Assembly (NCBI RefSeq): GCF_004337985.1
Contig: NC_043744.1
Span: 994,730-1,058,729 of the forward strand
Direction of reading: 5' to 3'
DNA from: Pyricularia pennisetigena
Lineage: Eukaryota > Ascomycota > Sordariomycetes > Magnaporthales > Pyriculariaceae
Length of the DNA: 64,000 nt
The notes beneath the pieces were generated by a model that saw nothing but the letters and a program-made list of their open reading frames with translations, was not told the DNA's origin and ran no database searches. How positions within the stretch are numbered: position 1 is the first letter of the stretch; each line of letters starts with the position of its first letter. This document shows, one piece after another, positions 25,465 to 38,000 of the stretch. Position numbers and translations under genes: made by a program.

Positions 25465-28400
25465 TTAAAAGAGACGAAAACGTTTGGCAGCGTTAAATGT
25501 TTTTTTAGGAATGGGTTTATTAACGTTACGCCTTTTTTTCCGAACTGGGGTCGCGGTAAACGATCCAGGGACCGAATCGTCCTCCTTTTTATCCTTTTTT
25601 GAAATGGGTATGCAGGGTTTCCTTAACGAATCGAATATAAATTTATCGTAATTAAAACCAAAATCGATAAATAAAAAAAACGGAATAACGACCGCCAAAG
25701 GATCGGCGTTATTGTTACTAAAAATGCCTTTTTTAAACGGTTTATTAGTTTCCCGGCGTTTAATAACCCAGGAGCCAAAATCCCTTATTAGGGCCCCGAT
25801 AACCCGCGCGGTCGCGGTTTCGTCGTAAAATCCATCGTTATTTTTAATCCATTTTATTAATTTAACCACAAACCCCTAATCCATGGTGGTAAAATCGAAA
25901 TAAAGTAAATATATACGATTAATGTAATTAATAAACGTATTACGGCCACTATTTTGCTTCTAATATTGGTAATTAATATAAACTGGACCTAACGTTAAAA
26001 TAAAAATTAACGTTTTTTCCACCAAATCCTGTTCGTTAAACTGTTTAGGGATATTTAATACGAATATTAAAATTAGGCGAAAATAGAATTCGTTTATACG
26101 GCGCGTTTTGTTAAAATAAAAGGTATTAAAATGCTGGGGGGGTTTTGTTATCCAAACGAAACAGTTGAAAGGCCAGGAAAATATAATTGCTATTACTTTA
26201 TACGTTAGGAATTATTTAACAATTGGAAATTGGATAATTTTGGGGAAACGTATGCGCGTAATATATTTAAATAATATTTATTATATATTAGTAACGGCCG
26301 GAATAGTAGAAAAAAGGGCATTAACTTTCCGGAATATACGATTTTTTACCCAATCGAAAAAAGTATTTCGCATTTCGAAAATGCGTTAAATAACAGGTTT
26401 GTTTTAACCTAACCGAATTAAGCGATTACAAATTTGCAATTGTATATTGGCGTTCCACATTAAGGGGATAATAATACCAGTGTAACAATTGGGGTGCAAA
26501 TTAAAACCAGCGTTGGAAATATTGATATTTAGGATATAAACGTTAAAATTGGAGCTGGAATCGGTGAAATCGGAGACGGTTTTGTCGCGTTCGGTTTAGG
26601 ATAGGCCTAATTGGATAATAGCCACACCGAAACTGGTTTTTTCCAAAATAAAAGCAATAAAATTAAAAAAGTTAGCAAATATATTAAAAATTGTAACAAT
26701 TGTTACAAAAATGGAAAAATAACAGCTATTATAATATTTGTTACAATTTAAAAACATAAAAATTATAACAATTATTATAATAATTGTAGGGAAGGAAAGG
26801 GATTGTAACAATTATTACTATATAGCCAATTTACGTTTAAATCCAAGGATTAAGGGTTATAACCAGGACGCGTTAACCCTTTTTTTTTTTTCCATGCAAA
26901 TTTCGATTACGCGGGTAATAAATAGCGATTCGTTTAATATAAAATGGATTATTTTAATTTTGCCCGACGGAGGTAGCGTTTTAGGATTAGTGCAAGTTTT
27001 CGAATAAACCCAGTTAAAAGGACCGTCGCCGCTGTATTAAATTAAAACGTCCACAATTACCGATCCAAAGCGGGTTTTTCCTTCCTGTAGGCTTTTTTTA
27101 AAATTTTGTCGGACGTTGCGGTATTTGGTTTTAAAATCCACTTTTTTTAACGCCAATATTTTACCCAATTCCGCCGAATTAATATCCCGGGTATCGTCCT
27201 CGGCGTGGATTATTAACCAAAAAAGGTAATTAATTGCTAAAAACTGCAGCAGGCGGATAAAACCCATATTAAAAAAAACCGAAATTTGGCGGTTACCAAT
27301 TATAATATCCGCATTAGTGGGAACTCCTAATGGAACGGGACCAATATCGTCGGTATTTTCGCCCACGAATACGGTAATAATGTTTTTAAAAATTGTTTCG
27401 GTATTCGTTATAACGTTTTCGAAACGGTGGCCAAATTGGAGCTTTTTAATAACAATATTATAGGGCGGAATGCGTTTACGGGGATAAATAACTATACCGT
27501 TGGGTAAAATAAGCCCGGTATCCATACCCCTGCGTACCGTAAATACGCCCGTATATTTAAAAATTACTAACGATTTTTCGTCTAATATGGTGGTAAAAAT
27601 TATAAAATTTAAAATTCGAAGGTAAAACAGCCATTATTTCCAACCCATCGATTCGAATTTTTGTAGGAAGGTTTTAATATTTTTATCGATATTAAAAACG
27701 ACGAAATAACCATTATTTTCCCAAATGTGATCGACCGTAAATATATTTTCCTAGGACAGGTTTTCAGGTCGGGCGAAAAGGATCGCAATTTTGTCCCAAA
27801 CCAGGGTATTAAAGCTAGTAATATTTTTAATTTTGTTAATAATCGGCGTGGTAATAGCTATGCCCCGATTAACGCAAGGGATAAAGCGAAATGCGCGGTA
27901 TATTATCGATTCGCGGTAGCGGAAATATTAAGTTTCGTTTCCAATTATACGTTGAAAAAAGGTACCGGATAATAAATATATAACCAAACGCCGGATATTT
28001 TTGGTATTTTCGCCCGTGGAAAAATCGGCCTTCCGACCGTTTCTACGTTAACGGTTCCTAATAAAATTATTTAATTTAAACAAATATATTAGTATAACGA
28101 AATTATAACAATTGTTACAAAAAATATTTACTGGGTATTATTTTTAATATCGGAATTATCGTCGAAATTATCGACGTCGGGGGGGCGCTGTTAAGGATTG
28201 GAATCGACAATTTTATTTATGCATTATAAGTTAAACACTTTTTCCGCGTTATAAATTTCGTCCAACTGTTTAATTTTTCGGATTAGGAATATCGAATAAA
28301 ATATAATAATAACCGTACCCGCAGATTTGGGATTAAATTTACGGGCGGCGAATTTGGTTAAAATATTGTAAAATTGCGCTTGGGTAAAAATAGCAACCGC

Positions 28401-31400
28401 TCGCGGGGTATCGGTAGCGTATACCTCGGTTAAATTATAATAGCATTTAACGTCGAGGGTTGGGAAATTGGTTATTGCTTTTTTAAATATTTGCGAAATA
28501 AAATTGGCCGGAACGAAAATTAAAGTGGGAAAATATCCGTCGGTATTTTGGATAAATCGGTTGTGTTGGCAACGGATATACCATATATAAATCGCCGTAA
28601 AATAAATAATCGTTTTTCCTATACCTATTTCGTTAATTAATAACCAATTTTTAAAAGCTAATTGCTCCAATTTTAATAGGGTGTGGGCATTTAAACCGAA
28701 AAAAAAGTTAGTTTAATAAAAACAAAAATTGTAATAATAATTACAAAAATAGGGATGGGATTGTAACAATAATTATAAAAATAGGGGCAAAATTGTAATA
28801 GTAATTACAAAAATAGGGGTAAAATTGTAACGATAATTACAATTATTAGGGATAATGCATATATAATTTACCAACCAATTAATGGGGTAATTAATAGCGA
28901 CCAAAAGGAATATTAGGCATATTTCAGTTAAACCAAAAGTATTTGCCTTTGATTTTTTTGTATTTGAAACCGATTTTATTATCGGTATTTAAACCGTCGA
29001 TAGGTAAAGTGTTTTAAAAAAGGCGCAATTTTTTTATAGCAGCCTAAATCGCGTCCGAATTAAAAAAATAACCAATTTAGGGATAATTTTTGGTTAAAAT
29101 AAAAAATTGCGTATGGTATGCCAAGGAAACCGCTAGGATTTTTTCGCGGGCGTTTTCGAAAATTTCCTTTTTTGCGCGGTCCATATTAGCAAATCGATCG
29201 GCGATAGTGGATTGGGTTTATATAAAATTAAAAAAATCGTTTTATTGGTCGTCGCCAAAAAATTTGGGATAAAATTCGGTAATTTTTATTTTGGGTTTGG
29301 TAAGGATGGGACGATGGAACCGCCCCTCGTCGTACAAATTGTTGAAAATACTTTTAAGTGTTAACAAATCCAATAAGTGCATTTGAATTTAATTTGCACG
29401 TTTTTTTTTTTTCTTAACCGTCCGACCTTAATGGGTTTAAAACGGGACCAAATGTCGACAACGAACATTATTATCGTTTTATTATAGCAGGCGCGGTTAA
29501 AACCAAACAAATTGGCGACGTCGATAATTTAATCGGTTCGCGAACGGGTAATTAAACGATATTAAAATTGCATTAAATACAAATTGTTTAGGGCGATAAC
29601 GTTATCGGCGATAATTGTATAATCGGCGACAGTAAACAGGGTGGAGGATTGCTCGATATTAAATTTAAAGGGGTTGCGGTAATTTCCACCAAAATCGCTA
29701 AAACTTTTTTTATTTCCAATAACGATTTTTCCCTGCCGGCGAAAAATAAAATAAAAAAAATGGTAGCAAACTTTAAACCAATCGTCGATATAGTAACCGC
29801 TATATATATATAGTCCAGGGTTAACGGTTTTAAACCTTAAATCGCCGTTTTTAAAATTAAATCCGGTAGTTATTATCCGCAGGTAAATTAATATTGTGGC
29901 GAGGATTGTAGGAATTATAACCGGTTTAAATTTATTTGCGAATATTTTTAACCCGGGGAGGTTAATGTCGCTTTAGCGGATAAAAGGGGGGATAAGGGGT
30001 AACCGACGCCGATTTGCCAGATTATCGAAAATAGGTTTGGTACCCCTATCGTTAAATATATCCGGTACGGAGGCCAAAGTTTTTTACCAAACGGGTATTT
30101 TATTGTTTTTAATTTGTTTACCGGGATTACCTGCCTTAAAATAAGCTAAAAAACCGAATACGTCGGCGATTAAAAATAAATTAACCAATAATTAAAATTG
30201 TACCCGTTATCCCAAAATATATAAAAGGGTAAAAACCAAATTGTGACAGTTGTTATATTGTAATAGTAATTATTTGGTACTACCGCAAAAAATTGTAACA
30301 ATTGTTACAATATAGTGAATAGCAGGACATATTAGTGCAGGGATTATAACAATTGTCGCAATCCAATAAAAAGAAATATTAACCTGTTATATTAATATGT
30401 TGTGCTAAAATATTTGTCGTTTCGTAACCAAATACGATTATTACCTTGTTTATATTCGACGAATTATTATTAAAATAGTATATTAAAATCTGGTTATTAA
30501 CGCGTGTTTTTGCTGCGGCGACGCCAGTAGCGGATTAAAAACGTTTAAAGGTTTGGGCGATTAGGGTTTCGTTCGTGTTACGGAAAATGTTATTTCCGCG
30601 ACCGAACCAGGCGGGCGGGTTGGTATTGTTATTAATTTTAAGGCAATTAATATAGCCCAAATGGGGTATAATGCGAGCCATTTTGGTAATATTTATATTC
30701 TTTACCCTGCGTTAAATTGTAATAATTATCGCTAATACGGATTGGTTTTTACCCAGTTAAAAATCCTTCCATAACGGGACGGGTAAGCGATCCAGGAAAT
30801 CCGTGTCCTTATACGATAGGAAATAGTATTCGGGTTATACGAAATTTATTGGTCCATTATTTGGCGTCGAATTAGGTTTGGGTTGCGTCCGCGATACCGA
30901 AATAAAATTAATTTTAATTGGCCGAACGGTGGTGGTTTTATATATACGGGGTGCGGGCGGTTTATTTAATAGCGCGAGTGCCGGGTTAACAATAATTTCC
31001 GGTTATGGTGCAAAAGGCCGGTTTTTGGGGTCCTTTGGTAGCGGGGATAATGCGTTGGTAAATGGTTTAAAAAATACTAGGGGAATTTGCAATTGGCGGT
31101 TGTCCAAATCCGGGGTAAATTCGTTATAATTATCGTCCATATTAGTATTATTATCGCCTTTATTGGCGGACGCGGGGGTAGGTTGGTTATCGTTTTCGCC
31201 CATATAAATATCGTCGTTATTATAGTCGACGGGGGCGGGGGTAAATTCGTTATCGCCGGCGTTTATATCGGTATTATTTCCATCCTTATCGACGGGGGCG
31301 GGGGTAAATTTATTATCGCCGGAATCCATATTAGCATTATTTTAATTATTATTATTATTATTAAAAATGGGGGGAAAATTTAAAAGGATTCCGGTTGTAT

Positions 31401-31644
31401 CCGAATAACCCTGTAATGTAAAACGGTCCAACCGAATAAAATTTAACTCCAAAATAATTGCAATATCCGCGTCGTGATTTTCTAAATTTTTAAAATATTG
31501 GTTTATTTTTTTTATCCGCGTTTTTTTTTATGGTATAGTTATTAGGTTGGTAAATAGTTTAATATTATTGGGTATATGTCCCAACGTAAATTTGGTGGTG
31601 GTTTGGGCGGAGGTTTTGCTTTTTTGGTTTTTTTTGGGAATTAT
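25465..31644 (-). pseudogene. SNF2-type ATPase/helicase, RIP-inactivated (copy B)
   Basis: Better preserved than copy A. The minus-strand frame 28,670-28,224 contains GIGKTII, then FPTLIFVPANFISQIFKKAI and DVKCYYNLTEVYATD. The frame 27,525-27,037 is an internal helicase block (KLQFGHRFENVI, HAEDDTRDINSAELGKILAL). The helicase C-terminal signature (NAGFNLHPN, then IRLGQ) is near 26,400-26,530. The basic C-terminal tail runs to 25,465. The N-terminal acidic repeat frame is 31,329-31,003. Walker A reads G-I-G-K-T, close to the usual G-x-G-K-T. The blocks occupy different frames, so introns or indels are present. In living SNF2 proteins this fold remodels chromatin or moves along DNA. Its job in a transposon is unknown. 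Confidence 0.65.
28734..28860. repeat. 32-bp tandem repeat, copy B
   Basis: Same array as 5,985-6,110, with four degenerate units of ATTGTAACARTAATTACAAA type. Confidence 0.85.
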
Positions 31645-33337
31645 GGTGATAAGGGAACGTAATTGTGACAATTGTTACGGTTTTTAGCGAATTAAAGCAA
31701 TTATTGTAATTATTATTACAATAAAATTAGTTAATCTGCCCCGGATTTAACCGGGTAAGGGTATTTTTGCAATGCAGGGGCGCTAATTATAATTTACCCT
31801 CGTTACGATTGGGTTAATATTTATTTGGGTGGGTAAAGTATAAATAATTTTATCCAATTAAAAATGTTTTAATTAGGTTTCCTGACGAATGTGTTTGCAA
31901 TATTTGCTAAAGCAATTTTGCGATTATAATAGTTGTTACGTTTATTAGTTAAAAATTGAACGTTGGTTTAATCGTTACAATTTTTTATTAATCGTTATAA
32001 AAAGAATTTGGCGGTTGGGAGAGAGGTTTTTATTGTAAAAAAAAAGAAAAAAAACTAATAAAAATAAAAAAGGAGGTATTTATAATTGGGTTTACGTATA
32101 GGGCTTTTTGCTAATAAAATAAAATTAAAGTGGAAACGCCAAAATTTCCGGAATTTAACCGTAACAGTTATTACAATTCGCAATATTAAACCCTTTTATT
32201 TTTAATCGGGGCGCCGTTACGCCGTACCAACCTATATATAATCCAAATTTTCAATTTACGTAATAATTATTACTATCCAGTATTTGGTCGTTTTATTTAG
32301 GCCGTTAATTGGGGATTTTAGTATTTAACAATTATATACCTTGCGCTGTTTAATCCTCCCCCCCTAATTAGTCCAATTCGGCGTCGCCTTTTTTATCGTT
32401 CGACTTTTTTATAATCCAGGGTACGTTGTTTAATTTAATTAGGATTTAATTTTACTCGCTTTTTAGCTTTTGGGTTATAAATTTATGGGCGTTTTTATAT
32501 TGGATATTTTTACAACCGTTAACGTTAACCAGCATTTTAACCTGTGGTTATAATACCGTTTAATTCGTTTATCGGCGTTTATTAGTTTGTTTTCCCGAAT
32601 AATTGTTAATTATATCCATCGTTTCCTAAGGTACCACCGTGTTTTAATTCCGCCGCCTTTTTTTTTGTTGTTTGTGCAAATAAAAGGCGTAATTTCGTAT
32701 CCCATTTTCGTATATTATTGGGAATTGAGCAACGAAATAATCGCTATATTGTTTAAACCATTTAATTAATTGTAAATTTGGAATATTTTCCAGTAAATCG
32801 TTTTTCGTCCATTCCCGGTTATAGGAATAAACGAGTTTTTTAGCGATATTAAAAGCTACTGGTTTGGGTAGCACTAACTGGGATGGTAGGTCGTATAACC
32901 GCCGCGGGTTTGGGTAAAAAATGGTTATTGCAAAATGGGTACCCCATTTATCCAATTGTTTAAATATATAACCTTTTTTGGAATTTTTCCTGGGTATTTT
33001 AATTGGTTGCTTTTTAGGGGGTAATGCGGGTAAAATTCCAATTTGGTGGACGCAGGCGTTGCAATAGTTTTCAGGTTAATTTATTGTAAAAAATGGATTC
33101 GTTTTTTATATAAAATTTAATATAATTCGTCGAAAATATTTAGCGTTGGCGAAGGTTTGTATATTTGGCGCCTCCTTTTTTAATTTTTTCCTATTTATTA
33201 TTTCCTATTGCGTCCAATGGGGCGGAACGTGTAGTTTAAATATATTTAAAAAGCCGGTTTATAATAATTCCGACATTTTTGCCCGGTTATTATCGTTTAA
33301 ATTAAATTTAGCGATACGTGGAAAGCTAATGGGGAAT

Positions 33338-33996
33338 TGTAAGGAGGTTACGAGATAGAATAAGCTTAATTTTGAACGCGGGGAAAAGTGGATCACGTAT
33401 AAGGCTGATGGAACGTTAAAATGGCAGATAACCGTCTGCTAGCGGGTAATAGAAATAATATATTATTGTTGCACAATCGATTCGTTGAATCGTTGAATCG
33501 ATGAAGGTTATGAAGGTGATGAATCTAAGGCTAAGTTATGAATTACGTGTTCGAATCCGTAGGTGCAGATCTTCGATCCGGATGTCCGGAATGCGGGGTC
33601 ACGTCACATGATTTGGCCTTATTCATGTGACTGACCTGCCGACCTATTGAGCCTAACGGCCCATTGAGCCTAACGGCCTATCGTGCTTATGCATGCACAG
33701 AAAATCTGCGACCACAACGGGATTCGAACCCACGCACTTCAACGTATATATGATATAGATTATGGTACGTGCATTATACCACTAAGCTAGATTAAATATG
33801 ACGTATTTGTTTTGTTGTTGAAACTATGAACAAAGACGTGATATATAAAGCTTTGTGTGTATAAACGCGTATACGTTTTATTTGTTATTTATTTATTTAT
33901 TCGATGCAGGGTGACTAATAAAATTAGCCCGTGCTAGCCGTTATAGGATAATGCAGGGTAGCGAATATAATGAGCCCTGCGCTAGCCATGTTCACA
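33338..33996 (-). repeat. Copia-2 LTR (3' LTR in coding sense), 659 bp
   Basis: Plus-strand text begins TGTAAGGAGG and ends ATGTTCACA. No difference from 38,821-39,479 was found on reading. Flanked outside by GGAAT (33,333-33,337). It contains a 19-base direct repeat of the ATTGAGCCTAACGGCC type near 33,645-33,682 and a tRNA-like module at 33,707-33,790. Confidence 0.95.
33707..33790 (-). other. tRNA-like module in the Copia-2 LTR
   Basis: The minus strand reads TAGCTTAGTGGTATAATGC (A-box form and D arm) and, 45 bases further on, GGGTTCGAATCCC (perfect B box and T arm). GCAC/GTGC can form an anticodon stem around a long, AT-rich loop that could be a former tRNA intron. The 5' acceptor strand and variable loop are missing, so it is not a functional tRNA gene. 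Same module in the other LTR (39,190-39,273) and the solo LTR (48,898-48,981). Confidence 0.75.
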
Positions 33997-34006
33997 TACC
34001 CCCGTA
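33997..34006 (-). promoter_or_regulatory. Copia-2 polypurine tract
   Basis: Directly inside the 3' LTR. The minus strand reads ACGGGGGTA immediately before the LTR start TGTGAAC. This is where plus-strand DNA synthesis is primed in LTR retrotransposons. Confidence 0.75.
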
Positions 34007-34058
34007 ATTTATTTATTATATAAAATAATAAACAAATTATCGAGTGGATACGTTTTAT

Positions 34059-35012
34059 TTATTTATCGTTATTTTCTGCACCGTTATTAACATTCGCATA
34101 GGATAATAAATCCTTATGCAAAGGTCCGGGTACTGATTTGGTTAAAAAATCAGCTATATTTAATTTAGTTGGTATATATTTCAACGCAACTAAATTATTA
34201 TTTATAGCTTCGCGGCTAAAATCATATATTATATCGATATGCTTAGATCTTTTATGAAATTCCGGGTTTTCCGCGAGCTTTATGGTAGACGTATTATCCA
34301 CTAAAATTAAAGGGGTTTTAATGTTAAAGCCCAACTTTAAATTATTATTTATATAATTTAGCATATTATTTAAATATATGGCTTCTTTAACGGCGTCCCG
34401 TAAAGCCATATACTCAGCTTCAGTCGACGATAAAGCTATCGTTTTCTGAAGTTGAGAAGTCCAACTTATTATATTGTTATCGTTATTTATGTTATAACTG
34501 TTGGACAGGCTAAATATATATCCAGTAGTGGAACGTCTTTGATTTAGGTCGTTAGCCCAATCAGAGTCTGTATATCCCTTAATAAATAATATATTATCGT
34601 TATTTTGGCTTTTATCCTGCAGGTTTATATTATTTATATTATTTATATTATTTATTAACTTTTCGTTAACGTTATTTTTATTGGATCCGTTATTGTTAAC
34701 GTTATGTTGGGATATATTATTAACGTTATATTGTAGGCCAAAAGTGGGATTTTTTAGCAGATATTTAAAAACATTTTCAAGAATCTTGAAATGTTCAGCC
34801 CCAGGATTAGCCATAAACCTGGCGGCTAGGCACGTGCAATATGTTATATCTGGGCGGCTTTTTATTGCTAAATATAGTAGTAAGCCTACTTTCTGTTGGA
34901 AATCTTTGATTTCCTCTTTTGTAGCTTTATGTTTATTTATATCGAATTTTAAACCTGGTACCCCCGGAATGGTAGAAGGTTTCTTGTTATTTATAATATT
35001 GAATTTATTCAA
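34059..35012 (-). CDS. Copia-2 polyprotein, C-terminal part (end of RT and RNase H)
   Basis: This is the continuation of the 35,034-38,438 frame after a single in-frame TAG at 35,034-35,036. The two share the same frame, and no ATG starts this part, so it is not an independent gene. It contains the RT thumb/connection region (PGLKFDINKH...GLLLYLAIKSRPDITY) and an RNase H domain with YTDSDWAND, LSSTEAEYMAL, LVDNTSTIKLAENPEFHKRS and IADFLTKSV, including the acidic D/E/D positions. An Asn-rich spacer with NNINNIN-type repeats sits before it. The frame ends with a normal stop just before the polypurine tract. RNase H removes the RNA strand during reverse transcription. Confidence 0.9.
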   Translation of the reverse strand: MNKFNIINNKKPSTIPGVPGLKFDINKHKATKEEIKDFQQKVGLLLYLAIKSRPDITYCTCLAARFMANPGAEHFKILENVFKYLLKNPTFGLQYNVNNISQHNVNNNGSNKNNVNEKLINNINNINNINLQDKSQNNDNILFIKGYTDSDWANDLNQRRSTTGYIFSLSNSYNINNDNNIISWTSQLQKTIALSSTEAEYMALRDAVKEAIYLNNMLNYINNNLKLGFNIKTPLILVDNTSTIKLAENPEFHKRSKHIDIIYDFSREAINNNLVALKYIPTKLNIADFLTKSVPGPLHKDLLSYANVNNGAENNDK

Positions 35013-35033
35013 TATTTTATTGGTATAATCTTC

Positions 35034-38000
35034 CTAGCTAATAAAAGCGGTTTTATTGTTTTTGTTTATAATTATCCTGTTACCCAAAAAATTGGATACA
35101 GGTCCCATACATTCTATTTTTATATATTTGGATAATTCTTTATAAAGAATATCCAATAACGATAAATCAGCATTAAATGCCAAAATATCGTCGACGTGGC
35201 AAACCATAATAATGCCAAAAAATTGGCTATTATTATCTTGGTTTATATATACGCCTTCGTCGTATGGGAAAACAGTAAAACCTAACTTTATCAGCGTTTT
35301 GGTAAGGTATTTATACCAAAGTCTAGGCGCTTGTTTTAGACCATACAGGGCTTTATTTAATTTACCCACTTTATTTATATACTTTTTATCTGTATATAGC
35401 CCTGTAGGTAACTTTATATATATTTCGGTATTGATATCTGCGTGTAAAAACGCGTTCTTAACGTCATATTGAATAACGTACCACCCTTTATGTAATGCTA
35501 GCATTATAAGTATATGCCAGGTTTCTGTTCTACAAGTTGTAGAAAAGGTATCCAGGTAATCAACACCCATAATTTGGTGGAATCCCTGTACTACCCATCT
35601 GGCTTTATAACGATACCGTTTATTAATATCCGTAATAAAACGAATATTATTTATATTATTCAAGGGTTTTTTCTTAAAAACCCAGCGCCCAGTTATAGCT
35701 ATTTTATTTGGAGGTAAATCCGTTATAGTAAAGGTATTGGATTCTGTTAAGCTATTATTTTCGTCTTTGCAAGCCTGCAGCCAATTTTCCCAATCTTGGC
35801 TTTCCATGGCTTGTTTATAGGTATTCGGTTCTATTAACGAATTTGTTATTAATACGTAATTATCTTCGTTAAAATTAAATTTTAACGACTTATTGATATC
35901 ACGTATCGTAAATAGAACGTCATTATATATTTTATATTCTGCAGAATTTATTGGGGGTTTATTTCTTATGTTTATTTTTATAGACGAATTGTTAGCTGCT
36001 TGGGGATTATTATTATTGGTAACAACGTTGTTTTTATCAGCATCATTAACGTTATTCGCGTTATTAACGTTATTAATGTTATTTTTATCAACGTTATTAT
36101 CTTTATTTATATTTGTATTATTTACTGGATTTACCTCGAAATCTGGTAAAGAGAATTCGACCTCGTTTATGTTATTATTATTTATAGTGGTATTTTCGAT
36201 GTTTATATGTGGATAAAATTTATCCGTTATAAAGGTAATATCTCTGACCAGGAGACATTTCCTCTTGTATGGGTCCCATATCTTATATATTTTTATATTA
36301 GGTGTAAAACCTACTAAAATACCAATTTTATTTCGAGGTTCAAGCTTCTCTTTATCATGGTTATCGTTATAGTAAATAATACATCCCCAAGGTTGTATAT
36401 AGTTATTTACGTGAATTGCATTATTATTTATATTATTTTCACTTATATTGTGAAATATATTGGCTGGCGTCTGCATATTTAAAGCCGTATGTGGGGTGTT
36501 ATTATATAGGTATACAGCGGCTAATAAAGCCTCACCCCATAAATAGTTAGGTGCTTTGCTATTAAATAGCATAGCCCTGACCTTATTAAATAGGGTTAAA
36601 TTTATACGTTCTATTAACCCATTTGGCTCTTTTGTATATGCAGGCGTAAAATGGTGTATAATACCGTTATTCTGTAACGCAATGTTAAATTGGTTACTTA
36701 TATATTCGCCTCCATTATCGGTAAAAAACTCTTTTATTGTTCTTTTACCATTTATATTAACGGTATCATTATCCATTTGTTTCTTATATATATTAAATGC
36801 CTCTAGGGCATCAGCCTTTGTTTTTAACAATGCAACACGTAAATAACGTGACTTCTTATCCAAAAACGTTATGTAATATTTATAATAATTATACGTGGGT
36901 GGATTTATGGGTCCACCTAAATCGGAATGGATTTTCTCTAATATATTATAATTTATAATATTTGCAGAAGTCCTGTTTATTTTCCGATTGGATTTTGCAG
37001 TTAAGCAAATCTCACACGTATATTTATTATAATTATATATATCGTCTTTGGATATTTTTATTTTATTTATCTTTATTAACTGCAATAGGGGTGTTAACCC
37101 TATATGCCCATATTTAACGTGTAATTTATATATTGCATTGGAAGAAATATCGTTATTATTCGACTTTTCTTCCGCATGTAATATACAATTATTTTCCACA
37201 ATTTGGGTAGGTAGGATATATAGCCCATTATTTTTATAACCTTCTGTTATTTTATGTTTATGTTCTTTATGTATCACTATTACTTTATTATTTATAAAGG
37301 TTATAATATAGTTATGTAGTTGTGCAACAGAGAGTATATTAAACCCAAATTCTGGTACATAGTACACGTTATTTATGGTTTCTGTTATACCTGTATCATT
37401 GAACTTGACTTTTATAGTTCCCATCTTATTTATATTTAAGTGGGAAGCATTACCCCATTTAACAGTCGTATCTATATTTTTAACGTCTGTTAAATATTGT
37501 ATATTGCAACATGTATGAATTGTTGCTGCACTGTCTATAATAAAATTGGAGGACTTTATAGTAGAGTGCAATACAATATGTGGATTAAAGTCAGAATAAA
37601 TTAAATTTGGAACAAACGTTGTAAAACAGTAATGTCCCAAATTCAAATAATCAGCTTTATTCCCGTTATTGAGGTAATTATTATTATAATTATATATATA
37701 ATTATAATTATAATTATTAATGGGTAAAGAATTTACCTCATTATTAACCTTATTGAAGGTCAAAAGTTCATTCAACGATACGGTATAATGTTTATTAATA
37801 TTATCCTCACCACGACATTCATCTAAAATATTGGCAAATAGTAAATCTACCGTATATTTATCTGAATTATGCCGTAGCTTTTGAATAATATTCTGTGCAA
37901 AAGAGGTCCAATTTTGATTTAAAATATTTAATACCCAGGTAATAATAACCTTATCTTGAGTAATTAAACCTTTAAATTTCAAAACTGAATATAACTCTTT

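Noticed and set aside
33707..33790. A genuine tRNA gene
   Set aside because: The acceptor 5' strand and variable loop are missing and the anticodon loop is not interpretable, so it is listed only as a tRNA-like module of the LTR.
35893..36846. Hydrophobic plus-strand frames (107 and 96 codons) that look like membrane proteins
   Set aside because: They are antisense of the Copia-2 integrase region. Asn-rich codons read backwards give Leu/Ile/Val.
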